Shown here in pieces: positions 1 through 6,916 of a DNA stretch of 11,420 bases. The translations under genes were made by a program, and so were the position numbers. Location: contig JAFAVO010000044.1 of the NCBI GenBank assembly GCA_019242385.1, positions 1 to 11,420 of the forward strand. The letters run 5' to 3'. A model generated the notes under the pieces. That model saw only the letters and a program-made list of their open reading frames with translations, ran no database searches and was not told the DNA's origin. The DNA is from Gammaproteobacteria bacterium. GTDB lineage: Bacteria > Pseudomonadota > Gammaproteobacteria > Steroidobacterales > Steroidobacteraceae. How positions within the stretch are numbered: the stretch's first letter is position 1; each line of letters begins with the position of its first letter.

Positions 1-58
1 CGAGCCAGGCAATCGAGGCCGCTACCGCCGTCAAACTCCCGCGCATCCCCCCTCGCAT
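1..58 (-). CDS. Possible 5' end of a further gene, cut by the left edge
   Basis: Downstream of the beta-oxidation gene on the same strand, an ATG at 58 opens a frame that runs to the window edge. It begins MRGGMRGSLTAVAASIAWL, with basic residues followed by a small hydrophobic stretch, so it could be the start of an exported or membrane protein. A second ATG at 46 is in the same frame. A purine run (AGGGGGG) lies between the two ATGs, too close to the second to be a good ribosome binding site. Only 19 codons are visible, so this may be chance. Confidence 0.2.
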   Translation of the reverse strand, partial: MRGGMRGSLTAVAASIAWL

Positions 59-79
59 CAGGCCGAGCCGTTCGAAAGC

Positions 80-2188
80 TCAGCCGCACTTGCCTGGGTT
101 CGCGTCCGACCGCGCGGCCCCGAAGCCGAGATTCCCCGCGCTCAGTCGCTCGAGCAGCGGTGCCGGGCGCCAGCGCGCACCGTGCGTCGGCGCGAGCCGC
201 CGCATGGTCTCGACCACGCGGGCGAGCCCGGACTGCTCGGCCCAGAACATCGGCCCGCCCTTGTACGCAGGAAAGCCATAGCCGTACACATACACGACAT
301 CGATGTCCGAAGCGCGGATCGCGATGCCCTCATCGAGAATGCGCGCCCCTTCGTTGATCAGCGGGTGCAGCAGGCGCTCGAGAATTTCCTCATCGGGGAT
401 GGAGCGGCGGCGAATGCCGAGCTCGCGCGATACTCCCTCGATGAGCGCGTTGACCTCCGGATCGACGATGCGGGTACGCCCCTCGTAACGATAAAACCCC
501 TTGCCGCTTTTCTGCCCGAGCCGCCCGGCCGCCACGATGCGCTCGAGGATCGGCGACCAGCGCTCATCGGCGGGAAGCCTGCGGCCCTTGCGGATGAGGA
601 ACCCCACGTCGTTTCCCGCGAGGTCGCGCACGGCGAGTGGCCCCATGGCAAAGCCAAAGCCCTCCATCACCCGATCGATCTGCTCGGGAGTGGCACCCTC
701 CTCCAGCAGGAACTCCGCCTCGCTGCCGTAGAACATCAGCATGCGGTTGCCGATGAAGCCATCGCAGTTGCCGGCGAGCACCGGGATCTTGCCGAGAGTG
801 CGGCCGAGCGCCATCACCGTGGCGATGGTCTGCGCGGAGCTCTCGCGGCCGCGGACGTTCTCGAGCAGCTTCATCACATTCGCCGGGCTGAAGAAATGCG
901 TGCCCACGACCTGGCCGGGACGGCTGGTCGCGGCGCCGATGAGGTCGATGTCGAGTGTCGAGGTGTTGGTCGCGAGGATCGCGTGCGGAGCGGCCACCTT
1001 GTCGAGCCGTGCGAACACCTCACGTTTCACGTTCAGGTCCTCGAACACCGCCTCGATGACGATATCCGCCCCGGCAAGCGCCGCGTAGTCCGAGACGCCA
1101 TGGATGCGCGCGAGCGCGGCGTCCGCGCGCGTCGCATCGAGGCTGCCGCGATTGACCGAGGCGGCGTAATTGCGCCGGATCACCTGAAGTCCACGCTCGA
1201 GCGCCTCTGGAGACACCTCGAGCAAGGCGACCGGGATTCCGGCGTTCGCGAAGCTCATGGCGATGCCACCACCCATGGTGCCGGCGCCGATCACCGCGGC
1301 CTGCCGGATGGGCAGCGGCTCGGTGTCGGCAGGAATGCCCGGAATGCGCCGCGCCTCGCGCTCGGCAAAGAAGACGTGGGTGAGCGCCCTGCGCTGCGGA
1401 CTGTCGCGGCACTCGAGGAAGTACTGCCGCTCGAGGCGGAAGGCCTCTTCCGCCGGCAGGGTGCAGGCGGCTTCGATGCTGTCGATGATGCGAGCGGGCG
1501 CGAGCTGGCCGCGGGCTTTCGCCGCGATGCGGCGGCGGAATTCGCTGAAGAGCTCGGGCGTGCCCTCGCGCAGCCGCTCATCGAGTCCTCGTGCGACGCG
1601 CAGCGACAGGCGCTCGCGCGCCGCCTGGCGCGCGAAATCGATGGCCGCAGCGAGCGCGTCGTCGGCGACCGCATCGAGCACCCCGAGCTCGAGTGCGCGC
1701 TCCGCGCCGAGCGCGGCGCCGCTCGTGATCGCCTCGAGCGCGGCCGCGGGACCGGCCAGCCGCGTGAAGCGCTGCGTGCCGCCCGCGCCCGGGAGGAGAC
1801 CCAGCTTCACCTCCGGCAGTCCGACCCTGGCGGAGCGGCTGCCGATGCGCCAGTGGCAGGTGAGCGCGATCTCCAACCCTCCGCCGAAAGCGATGCCGTC
1901 GATGGCTGCCACGAGCGGCTTGGGAGTTGCCTCCATCTCACTCTGCAGCTCCCGCAGCGTGGGTGAAGTCAACGCGGCTCCCGAGCCGATCTCGTGGATG
2001 TCGGCGCCCGAAGAGAAGGTGCCTCCCGTCCCGGTGAGCACGATCGCGGCCACGGCCGCATCGGCCGATGCACGCGTGAGCCCCTCCATCAGGGCGGTGC
2101 GCACCGGCAGACTCAGCGCATTCACCGGCGGATGCGCGATGCTGAGCACGGCGACCTCAGACTCCAGTCGGTAGCTCACGGCAGGCAC
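80..2188 (-). CDS. Multifunctional beta-oxidation enzyme: enoyl-CoA hydratase / 3-hydroxyacyl-CoA dehydrogenase (FadB/FadJ/peroxisomal MFE1 type)
   Basis: A cytoplasmic 702-residue enzyme for two successive steps of fatty acid beta-oxidation: hydration of 2-enoyl-CoA and NAD-dependent oxidation of 3-hydroxyacyl-CoA. Residues about 1-190 are a crotonase domain with the oxyanion-hole segment GIAFGGGLE (98-106) and both expected glutamates, E106 and E126 (GLPEVKLG). Residues about 293-470 form the NAD-binding domain with GAGTMGGGIA (301-310), ATNTST (406-411) and the catalytic His431 in GTHFFSPANVMKLLE, with Glu443 as its likely partner. The C-terminal dehydrogenase domain and its repeat follow, ending with GYGFPAYKGGPMFWA (636-650). 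The length is close to E. coli FadB (729) and FadJ (714). The start is GTG at 2188, preceded by AAGGAG at 2198-2203 with a 9-base gap. No thiolase gene is visible; only 79 bases lie downstream. The exact FadB/FadJ subgroup and chain-length preference cannot be read from the sequence. Confidence 0.95.
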   Translation of the reverse strand: MPAVSYRLESEVAVLSIAHPPVNALSLPVRTALMEGLTRASADAAVAAIVLTGTGGTFSSGADIHEIGSGAALTSPTLRELQSEMEATPKPLVAAIDGIAFGGGLEIALTCHWRIGSRSARVGLPEVKLGLLPGAGGTQRFTRLAGPAAALEAITSGAALGAERALELGVLDAVADDALAAAIDFARQAARERLSLRVARGLDERLREGTPELFSEFRRRIAAKARGQLAPARIIDSIEAACTLPAEEAFRLERQYFLECRDSPQRRALTHVFFAEREARRIPGIPADTEPLPIRQAAVIGAGTMGGGIAMSFANAGIPVALLEVSPEALERGLQVIRRNYAASVNRGSLDATRADAALARIHGVSDYAALAGADIVIEAVFEDLNVKREVFARLDKVAAPHAILATNTSTLDIDLIGAATSRPGQVVGTHFFSPANVMKLLENVRGRESSAQTIATVMALGRTLGKIPVLAGNCDGFIGNRMLMFYGSEAEFLLEEGATPEQIDRVMEGFGFAMGPLAVRDLAGNDVGFLIRKGRRLPADERWSPILERIVAAGRLGQKSGKGFYRYEGRTRIVDPEVNALIEGVSRELGIRRRSIPDEEILERLLHPLINEGARILDEGIAIRASDIDVVYVYGYGFPAYKGGPMFWAEQSGLARVVETMRRLAPTHGARWRPAPLLERLSAGNLGFGAARSDANPGKCG

Positions 2189-2218
2189 GGCTGCGCTCTC
2201 CTTCGTCGACGCCCTGGC

Positions 2219-2224
2219 ATTGTA
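2219..2224 (-). promoter_or_regulatory. -10 box of the beta-oxidation gene promoter
   Basis: On the minus strand the hexamer TACAAT (5 of 6 matches to TATAAT) stands out in GC-rich DNA. It would place the transcription start near 2212, about 23 bases before the GTG and just upstream of the Shine-Dalgarno. The -35 region is weak: CTGCGA with a 17-base spacer is the best I find. This is typical of a promoter that needs an activator or is held by a repressor. Confidence 0.45.
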
Positions 2225-2227
2225 GGG

Positions 2228-2243
2228 GACCCGCGCACGGGTC
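2228..2243. promoter_or_regulatory. Perfect inverted repeat, candidate operator in the divergent gap
   Basis: GACCCG-CGCA-CGGGTC has two perfect 6-base arms around a 4-base centre. It lies almost entirely in the spacer between the -10 and -35 positions of the minus-strand promoter, and upstream of the -10-like box of the plus-strand gene. Repressors often bind in such a spacer. The spacing of arms resembles TetR-type fatty-acid regulators such as PsrA, but the base sequence is not their site. No regulator gene lies next to it, so the binder is unknown. Confidence 0.35.
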
Positions 2244-2252
2244 GCAGAAAGC

Positions 2253-2258
2253 TACACT
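2253..2258 (+). promoter_or_regulatory. -10-like box immediately before the FAD oxidoreductase start codon
   Basis: TACACT (4 of 6 to TATAAT) ends 7 bases before the GTG at 2266. A transcript starting at the usual distance would begin at or within a base or two of the GTG, which would make a leaderless mRNA. No Shine-Dalgarno is visible upstream of that GTG, which agrees with this reading. There is no good -35 box. Confidence 0.3.
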
Positions 2259-2265
2259 CGCAGCG

Positions 2266-3357
2266 GTGGACAGCATCGATGCGGTGGTGATCGGAGCCGG
2301 CGTCATCGGCCTTGCGGTCGCGCGTGAGCTCGCCATGGCGGGCCATGAGACGCTCATCCTCGAGGCCGAGCGTGGGATCGGGGCGGGAGCGAGCAGCCGC
2401 AACAGCGAGGTGATCCACGCCGGGCTTTATTACGCGCCCGGGTCGCTGAAGGCGCGCCTGTGTGTCGCCGGGCGCGAGCGGCTGTACGAGTTCTGTCGCA
2501 CGCGCAACCTGCCCGCGCAGCGGCTCGCCAAGCTCATCGTGGCCGGGCCCACCCAGCTGCCGGAGCTGGAGCATCTTGCCGCCAACGCGCGCGCCAACGG
2601 CGTCGAGCTCGAGTGGCTGGATGGCTCCGCAGCCCGCGCGCTCGAGCCCGAGCTGACCTGCGCTGCGGCACTGCATTCGCCGCTTTCGGGGATTCTCGAT
2701 GCACACGCCTTCATGCTCGCGCTGCTGGCCGAGGCGGAGACTCATGGCGCCACCCTCGCCTGTCGCAGCCGCGTCACCCGGCTCGTGCCGGATGAGAGTG
2801 GCATTGCGATCGGTGTGAACGGTGCGGACCCCGCTCTGCGCGCCCGCCGGCTCATCAACAGCGCGGGGGTGCAGGCACCGCAGGTCGCGGGCCTCATCGA
2901 AGGCTTTCCCGCGCAGCACATCCCCCGGACCTTCTATTCCAAGGGCAACTACTTCTCCTTGCGAGGCCGGGCGCCGTTTCGGCGGCTGATCTATCCCTTG
3001 CCCGAGTCCCAGGGTCTCGGTATCCACCTGACGCTCGATCTTGCCGGCCGGGCGCGCTTCGGCCCGGACGTCGAACGGGTGGATCGGAGCGACTTCACGG
3101 TCGATCCGGGGCGGGCACCGGCCTTCTACGAAGCGATCCGGCGCTACTGGCGCGGTCTTCCGGATGGTGCGCTCGAGCCCGCGTACGCCGGGATGCGGGC
3201 GCGGATCTACGGCCCGGGGGAGTCCGCAGCGGATTTCCGCATCGATGGTGCCTTGCAGCACGGCATGCAGGGGGTGCTGAATCTATTCGGCATCGAGTCA
3301 CCGGGGCTCACGGCCTCACTGGCCATCGCCAGCGAGGCCGCGTCCCGAATCGGTTGA
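2266..3357 (+). CDS. FAD-dependent oxidoreductase of the DAO family, L-2-hydroxyglutarate oxidase (LhgO/L2HGDH)-like
   Basis: A 363-residue flavoprotein. Residues 6-35 are an FAD-binding Rossmann fold with GAGVIG (10-15) and the ribose-binding acid E33 at the end of the second strand. The segment SSRNSEVIHAGLYYAPGSLK (43-62) is the hallmark of the L-2-hydroxyglutarate oxidase/dehydrogenase branch, and later blocks also fit: GNYFSL, a YPLPE block with GIHLTLDLAGRARFGPD, and GIESPGLTASLAIA at the C-terminus, which closes the FAD site. Members oxidise L-2-hydroxyglutarate or related 2-hydroxy acids and pass electrons to oxygen or quinone. The protein is somewhat shorter than E. coli LhgO (about 420), so the substrate is uncertain and the broad name is safer. 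The start is GTG at 2266 without a Shine-Dalgarno. It is divergent from the beta-oxidation gene (77-base gap) and convergent with yceI. Confidence 0.88.
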   Translation: MDSIDAVVIGAGVIGLAVARELAMAGHETLILEAERGIGAGASSRNSEVIHAGLYYAPGSLKARLCVAGRERLYEFCRTRNLPAQRLAKLIVAGPTQLPELEHLAANARANGVELEWLDGSAARALEPELTCAAALHSPLSGILDAHAFMLALLAEAETHGATLACRSRVTRLVPDESGIAIGVNGADPALRARRLINSAGVQAPQVAGLIEGFPAQHIPRTFYSKGNYFSLRGRAPFRRLIYPLPESQGLGIHLTLDLAGRARFGPDVERVDRSDFTVDPGRAPAFYEAIRRYWRGLPDGALEPAYAGMRARIYGPGESAADFRIDGALQHGMQGVLNLFGIESPGLTASLAIASEAASRIG

Positions 3358-3362
3358 CTCAA

Positions 3363-3379
3363 CTGCCGAGGCGGGGCAG
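3363..3379. terminator. Weak stem-loop between two convergent genes
   Basis: CTGCC (3363-3367) and GGCAG (3375-3379) can form a 5-base-pair stem with a 7-base loop, in the 23-base gap between the stop of the FAD gene and the stop of the yceI gene. There is no T-run on either strand, so a classical intrinsic terminator is doubtful. Position is the main argument. Confidence 0.22.
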
Positions 3380-3380
3380 C

Positions 3381-3959
3381 TCAGCTCGCGCGCACGCCCT
3401 CGACCTGGATGGCGAGCTTGGTCTCCATCTTGAACCCGTACTTGTCACCGTAGTTCACGCCGTAGTCGGCGCGGTTGAGGGTCCCGGAAAGATCCGCGCC
3501 GCAATGCTCCTTCTTGTCCATGGGATAGGGCATGCACTTGAAGGAGTTGACGGTGAGCTCGAGCGGATGCGTCACCCCGTGCAGGGTGAGCTGCCCTTCC
3601 ACCTTGGTCGGCACGCCATTCTTGAACCCGGTGAGGGTGCCCTTGTAGGTCGCGGTCGGATACTTCTCCACGTCGAACATCTCGGCCGACTTCACGTGCG
3701 TGTCGAGCTTCGGATAGCCGGTATCGATCGAGGCGGGATCGATCGTGACCTCGACCGTCCCGGTACCCTTCTCGCGGTCGAGCACGATGGTGCCCGAGGA
3801 CTTGGTGAACTTGCCGCGCCACACGGACATGCCGCCAAAATGATCCGTCTCGAAGCTCGGATAGGTGTGCGCGGCATCGATCTCGTAAGTGACCGGCTGG
3901 GCGAGCGCCGCGCCCGCCGTCAGGGCCAGCAGCGCGGCCGGCATCGCAATCTTCGTCAC
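3381..3959 (-). CDS. YceI family periplasmic protein
   Basis: A 192-residue secreted protein of the YceI family, which has a lipocalin-like beta-barrel that binds isoprenoid chains such as polyprenyl or ubiquinone-like lipids in characterised members. Residues 1-20 are a Sec signal peptide (Lys3, hydrophobic core, cleavage expected after ALA at 18-20). The mature part starts QPVTYEIDAAHTYPSFETDH and carries the family blocks WRGKFTKSSGTIVLD, SAEMFDVEKYPTATYKG, GQLTLHGVTHPLELTV and GVNYGDKYGFKME. Two cysteines in FKCMPYPMDKKEHCGADLSG could form a disulphide after export. The start is GTG at 3959 with an excellent GGAGG at 3966-3970 (6-base gap). It lies 90 bases downstream of alanine dehydrogenase on the same strand, so it may be read through or have its own promoter. 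The physiological role is unknown; the fold assignment is firm. Confidence 0.93.
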   Translation of the reverse strand: MTKIAMPAALLALTAGAALAQPVTYEIDAAHTYPSFETDHFGGMSVWRGKFTKSSGTIVLDREKGTGTVEVTIDPASIDTGYPKLDTHVKSAEMFDVEKYPTATYKGTLTGFKNGVPTKVEGQLTLHGVTHPLELTVNSFKCMPYPMDKKEHCGADLSGTLNRADYGVNYGDKYGFKMETKLAIQVEGVRAS

Positions 3960-4009
3960 AGGGAACCTCCGCAGTATTTGGGTGCACGCGTAGCGTAGCG
4001 GCAGGCTCC

Positions 4010-4021
4010 GTGGCCGGCCAC
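4010..4021. repeat. 12-base perfect palindrome between ald and yceI
   Basis: GTGGCCGGCCAC is fully self-complementary. It lies 51 bases upstream of the yceI start codon and 28 bases after the ald stop codon. It could be an operator for yceI or only a product of high GC content. No good promoter hexamers are visible around it; AATACT at 3973-3978 (minus strand) is the nearest -10-like string, and it abuts the Shine-Dalgarno. Confidence 0.25.
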
Positions 4022-4049
4022 CTCCCTTTCTGGGGACGCCGAGCGCCGC

Positions 4050-5153
4050 TCAGCGCAGCGGGTGGGCCGGCAGGTCGAGAGCGCGCGCCACCACCTCGTG
4101 GGTGATCTGTCCCGCGTGCACGTTCAGCCCCGCCGCCAGCCCCCGATCGCGCTGGAAGGCGCCCTGCCAGCCGAGATCGGCGAGCGCGCGCACGTAGGGC
4201 AGCGTCGCATTGGTGAGCGCGAGCGTCGAGGTGCGCGGCACGGCGCCAGGCATGTTGGCGACGCAATAGTGAATCACGCCATCGACGACGAACGTCGGCT
4301 CTGCGTGCGTGGTCGGGTGGCTCGTCTCGAAGCAACCGCCCTGGTCGATGGAGATGTCCACCAGCACGGCCCCGGGCTTCATGGTCTTGACCATGGCGCG
4401 CGTCACCAGCTTCGGTGCGGCGGCGCCCGCGACCAGGACCGCTCCGATCACCAGATCCGCATCCCGCACCAGCTGCTCTATGGTCTCGATGGTCGAGTAA
4501 GCCGTGCGCAGCGATGAGCCGAACATGGCCGACAACTCGCGCAGCCGGTCGACCGAGCGGTCGACCACGGTCACATCGGCTCTGAGGCCCACCGCCATCT
4601 CGGCCGCGTGGGTGCCCGAGACGCCGCCGCCGAGAACCACGACTTTGGCAGGCGGCACCCCCGGCACACCGCCGAGCAGCACGCCGAAGCCGCCGTTCGC
4701 TTTCTGCAGACTCGCGGCTCCCACCTGGATGGACATGCGACCCGCGACCTCGCTCATCGGCGTGAGCAGCGGCAGCGAGCCATTCGGCGCGGTCACCGTC
4801 TCGTAGGCGATGGCGGTGGCGCCGGACTTCATCAGGCCCCGGGCCTGGGCCGGATCGGCCGCCAGGTGCAGGTAGGTGAACAGCACCTGGCCCGGCCGCA
4901 GCATCTCGCACTCGGCCGGCTGAGGCTCCTTGACCTTGACGAGGAGGTCAGCTCGCTCGAACACTTCCGCGGCGCGCCCCGCGATCGCCGCGCCTGCGGC
5001 GCGAAACTGAGCATCATCGACGCCGATGCCGAGACCCGCGCCGGTTTCGATGAGCACCTCGTGGCCCGCGGCGGTGAGCTCGCGCACGCCCGCAGGCACC
5101 AGCCCGACCCGATATTCGTGAACCTTGATCTCCCGCGGAACCCCGATACGCAT
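4050..5153 (-). CDS. ald: Alanine dehydrogenase
   Basis: A cytoplasmic 367-residue enzyme that interconverts L-alanine and pyruvate plus ammonia with NAD, used for alanine catabolism or assimilation. The N-terminus MRIGVPREIKVHEYRVG is diagnostic. The known catalytic and binding residues of the Mycobacterium enzyme sit at the same numbers: Arg15, Lys75 (LVKVKEP), His96 (TYLHLA) and Asp270 (DISIDQGG). The NAD site is VVLGGGVSG (172-180) followed by VTVVDRS. The C-terminal block HYCVANMPGAVPRTST is also typical. An upstream in-frame start at 5225 exists, but the ATG at 5153 matches the family N-terminus and has GGAGG at 5163-5167 with a 9-base gap. It is divergent from an Lrp/AsnC regulator with 138 bases between starts, the usual arrangement for a regulator of alanine use. 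Confidence 0.97.
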   Translation of the reverse strand: MRIGVPREIKVHEYRVGLVPAGVRELTAAGHEVLIETGAGLGIGVDDAQFRAAGAAIAGRAAEVFERADLLVKVKEPQPAECEMLRPGQVLFTYLHLAADPAQARGLMKSGATAIAYETVTAPNGSLPLLTPMSEVAGRMSIQVGAASLQKANGGFGVLLGGVPGVPPAKVVVLGGGVSGTHAAEMAVGLRADVTVVDRSVDRLRELSAMFGSSLRTAYSTIETIEQLVRDADLVIGAVLVAGAAAPKLVTRAMVKTMKPGAVLVDISIDQGGCFETSHPTTHAEPTFVVDGVIHYCVANMPGAVPRTSTLALTNATLPYVRALADLGWQGAFQRDRGLAAGLNVHAGQITHEVVARALDLPAHPLR

Positions 5154-5215
5154 GGCCGTGGTCCTCCGTTGTTCTTGCCGGCCACAGTAGATTCCGGCTC
5201 CGGCGCGGACTTGCG

Positions 5216-5230
5216 TAATCGCCACGATAA
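5216..5230. promoter_or_regulatory. Imperfect dyad, candidate Lrp/AsnC operator between ald and the regulator
   Basis: TAATCG-CCA-CGATAA is a 15-base dyad with 5 of 6 arm pairs complementary. It is one of the few A/T-containing patches in the 138-base divergent gap. Lrp-family proteins bind 15-base degenerate palindromes, so size and place fit, although the bases match the E. coli Lrp consensus poorly. I found no convincing -35/-10 pair for either gene nearby. Confidence 0.33.
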
Positions 5231-5291
5231 GGGCCCAACCGTGGCAGAATATGCCGGCGGAGTGCGCGGGTACGCAGGATTATTGCGTCTC

Positions 5292-5756
5292 ATGGAGATC
5301 GACCGCTACGATCGGGCTATCGTGCGCCTGCTGCAGCAGGATGCGCGCATCACCAACACGCTGCTCGCCGAGAAGGTGAGCCTGTCGGAATCCGCCTGCC
5401 TGCGCCGCGTGCGGGCTCTCGAGCAGTCGGGGCTCATTCAGGGGTACACCGCGCTCATCGATCAGCAGAAGGCGGGCTTTCCGGTCAACGTGTTCGTCAG
5501 CATCACGCTGGACCGCCAGAGCCAGGCGGGGCTCGAAGCCTTCGAGAGTGCGGTGCGCAAGGTGCCCGAGGTCATGGAGTGCTACCTCATGACCGGCGAG
5601 CATGACTATCTGCTGCGTCTCGTCGTCACGGATCTGGCGGACTTCGAGCGGGTGCACAACCAGCACCTGACACGGCTGCCGAGCGTGGCGCGGGTGCACT
5701 CAAGCTTCGCCATGCGCACCGTGACGCGCGCGGCGAGCCTGCCCTCGCGGCTCTAG
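5292..5756 (+). CDS. Lrp/AsnC family transcriptional regulator, probable regulator of ald
   Basis: A 154-residue leucine-responsive/AsnC-type regulator. Residues 1-60 form the winged helix-turn-helix: MEIDRYDRAIVRLLQQDARI, then the recognition region LAEKVSLSESACLRRVRALEQSGLI. The RAM ligand-binding and oligomerisation domain occupies about 65-150, with VFVSITL, EVMECYLMTGEHDYLLRLVV and LPSVARVHSSFAMRTV. Such proteins form octamers or dimers that sense an amino acid. The divergent alanine dehydrogenase makes L-alanine the first candidate effector (inference). The ATG at 5292 matches the family start. AGGA at 5276-5279 is a rather distant ribosome binding site, and in-frame GTG at 5241 or TTG at 5283 are weaker alternatives. 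The stop codon overlaps that of the convergent desaturase gene. Confidence 0.95.
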   Translation: MEIDRYDRAIVRLLQQDARITNTLLAEKVSLSESACLRRVRALEQSGLIQGYTALIDQQKAGFPVNVFVSITLDRQSQAGLEAFESAVRKVPEVMECYLMTGEHDYLLRLVVTDLADFERVHNQHLTRLPSVARVHSSFAMRTVTRAASLPSRL

Positions 5757-6916
5757 CCGGGTGCGTAGGCGGGGAGCCGCTCCGCGAACTCGCGCAGCGC
5801 AGAGATGCCGCTCGCCTCGGCGCGGCGGCACCACTCGCGCAGGTGGGCGAGCGAGCGCGCCGGATTCTCGTTCCAGAGCTGCTGCAGACCCTCGCGGTAC
5901 TCGACCACCCGCCGCAGCACCTCGTGCTCATCGAGCAGCTCGCGCAGCCTGCGCCGGGGCTCATCCGCCAGCACGGCAGGGTGACGGATGAGGAGCGTCG
6001 GCGCGCTCGCCGGCAACGCACCCTGCCCTTCGCGCCGCGCGAGCTCGCGACACACCGGCAGCACCACGCGCCTGCCGTAATCACGCAGCACGTGCATGCG
6101 GTTGACGAACAGCGCGCGCACCGTCTCGGCATCGAGCTCGCGCGGGCGGCGCGCGAGGTGCGGACGTGGCGCCACCCAGCGCACGCGCGCGAGCCCGAGC
6201 GCCCGGAACAGCCGGATCCACAGCCAGCCGATGTCGAGCTCCCAACGCTGCACGGCAAAGCGCGCCGAGCGCGGAAAGGCGTGATGATTGTTGTGCAGCT
6301 CCTCGCCACCGAGCAGCAACGCCCAGGGCACGAGGTTCGTGGCCCGCGAGGGCATCTCGAAGCTGCGGTAGCCGACCGCATGGCCGAGGCCGTTGATGAC
6401 ACCGCCCGCGAAGAAGGGCTGCGCCGCCAGATGCACCGCGATCATGATGATGCCGGGGATGCCAAAGAGGACGAGGTGCGCGAGCACGAAGAGCGCGATG
6501 CCGCTGTAGGCGTGGCGGCTGTAGAGGTTGCGTTCGAGCCAGTCATCGGGTGTGCCGCGCCCGTAGGTGCGCAGCAGCTGCGGATCGCCGGCCGCGGCGC
6601 GGTAGAGTTCCGCGCCCTTGAACAGCACGGTCGACAGACCGAACACCACCGGACTGTGCGGGTCGCCCGGCAGGTCGGCGTGCGCATGGTGAGAGCGGTG
6701 CACGGCGACCCATTCGCGCGTCACCGCCCCCGAGCTGAACCAAAGCCAGAAGCGGAACAGGTGCCGCAGCACCGGATGCAGGATCAGGCCGCCGTGTGAC
6801 TGGTCGCGGTGCAGATACAGCGTGACACCGAGAAACATCGTCTCGATGGTGAGAAACGTCACCAGCAAATAGCCCCAGAAGGGAAGCTCCACGAGTCCGT
6901 AGGGCGAGAGGGTCAT
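5753..6916 (-). CDS. Membrane fatty acid desaturase (delta-9 acyl-CoA/phospholipid desaturase, DesA-like)
   Basis: A 387-residue integral membrane di-iron desaturase that would introduce a cis double bond into saturated acyl chains with oxygen and two electrons. The three histidine boxes are intact: HRDQSH (36-41), HRSHH (73-77) and HNNHH (208-212). The extra metal ligand region NGLGH (175-179) is also present. Hydrophobic segments lie around 12-34, 50-65, 139-160 and 163-178. The C-terminal 140 residues are charged and cytoplasmic, as in the roughly 390-residue proteobacterial DesA group, whose Pseudomonas member acts on phospholipid acyl chains. The start ATG at 6916 overlaps the stop of the upstream oxidoreductase (ATGA), and no good Shine-Dalgarno precedes it, so translation is probably coupled. 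No ferredoxin or dedicated ferredoxin reductase is fused or adjacent. Acyl-CoA versus phospholipid substrate cannot be settled here. Confidence 0.93.
   Translation of the reverse strand: MTLSPYGLVELPFWGYLLVTFLTIETMFLGVTLYLHRDQSHGGLILHPVLRHLFRFWLWFSSGAVTREWVAVHRSHHAHADLPGDPHSPVVFGLSTVLFKGAELYRAAAGDPQLLRTYGRGTPDDWLERNLYSRHAYSGIALFVLAHLVLFGIPGIIMIAVHLAAQPFFAGGVINGLGHAVGYRSFEMPSRATNLVPWALLLGGEELHNNHHAFPRSARFAVQRWELDIGWLWIRLFRALGLARVRWVAPRPHLARRPRELDAETVRALFVNRMHVLRDYGRRVVLPVCRELARREGQGALPASAPTLLIRHPAVLADEPRRRLRELLDEHEVLRRVVEYREGLQQLWNENPARSLAHLREWCRRAEASGISALREFAERLPAYAPG

Noticed and set aside
182..1966. Long open frame of 594 codons on the plus strand opposite the beta-oxidation gene
   Set aside because: The translation is low-complexity, rich in Arg, Ala, Glu and His, and shows no family motif. 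It is the usual antisense shadow of a GC-rich gene; the minus-strand protein has every catalytic motif.
2176..3261. Open frame of 361 codons antisense to the FAD oxidoreductase
   Set aside because: No recognisable motif. The opposite strand encodes a complete flavoprotein with an FAD fingerprint and family blocks.
5154..5225. 24-residue N-terminal extension of alanine dehydrogenase
   Set aside because: The ATG at 5153 gives the conserved MRIGVPREIK start, catalytic residues at family numbering and a proper GGAGG site.
4608..5291. Upstream extension of the Lrp regulator frame into the ald gene
   Set aside because: The frame happens to stay open, but this part is antisense to ald and has shadow-like composition. 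The family N-terminus starts at the ATG at 5292.
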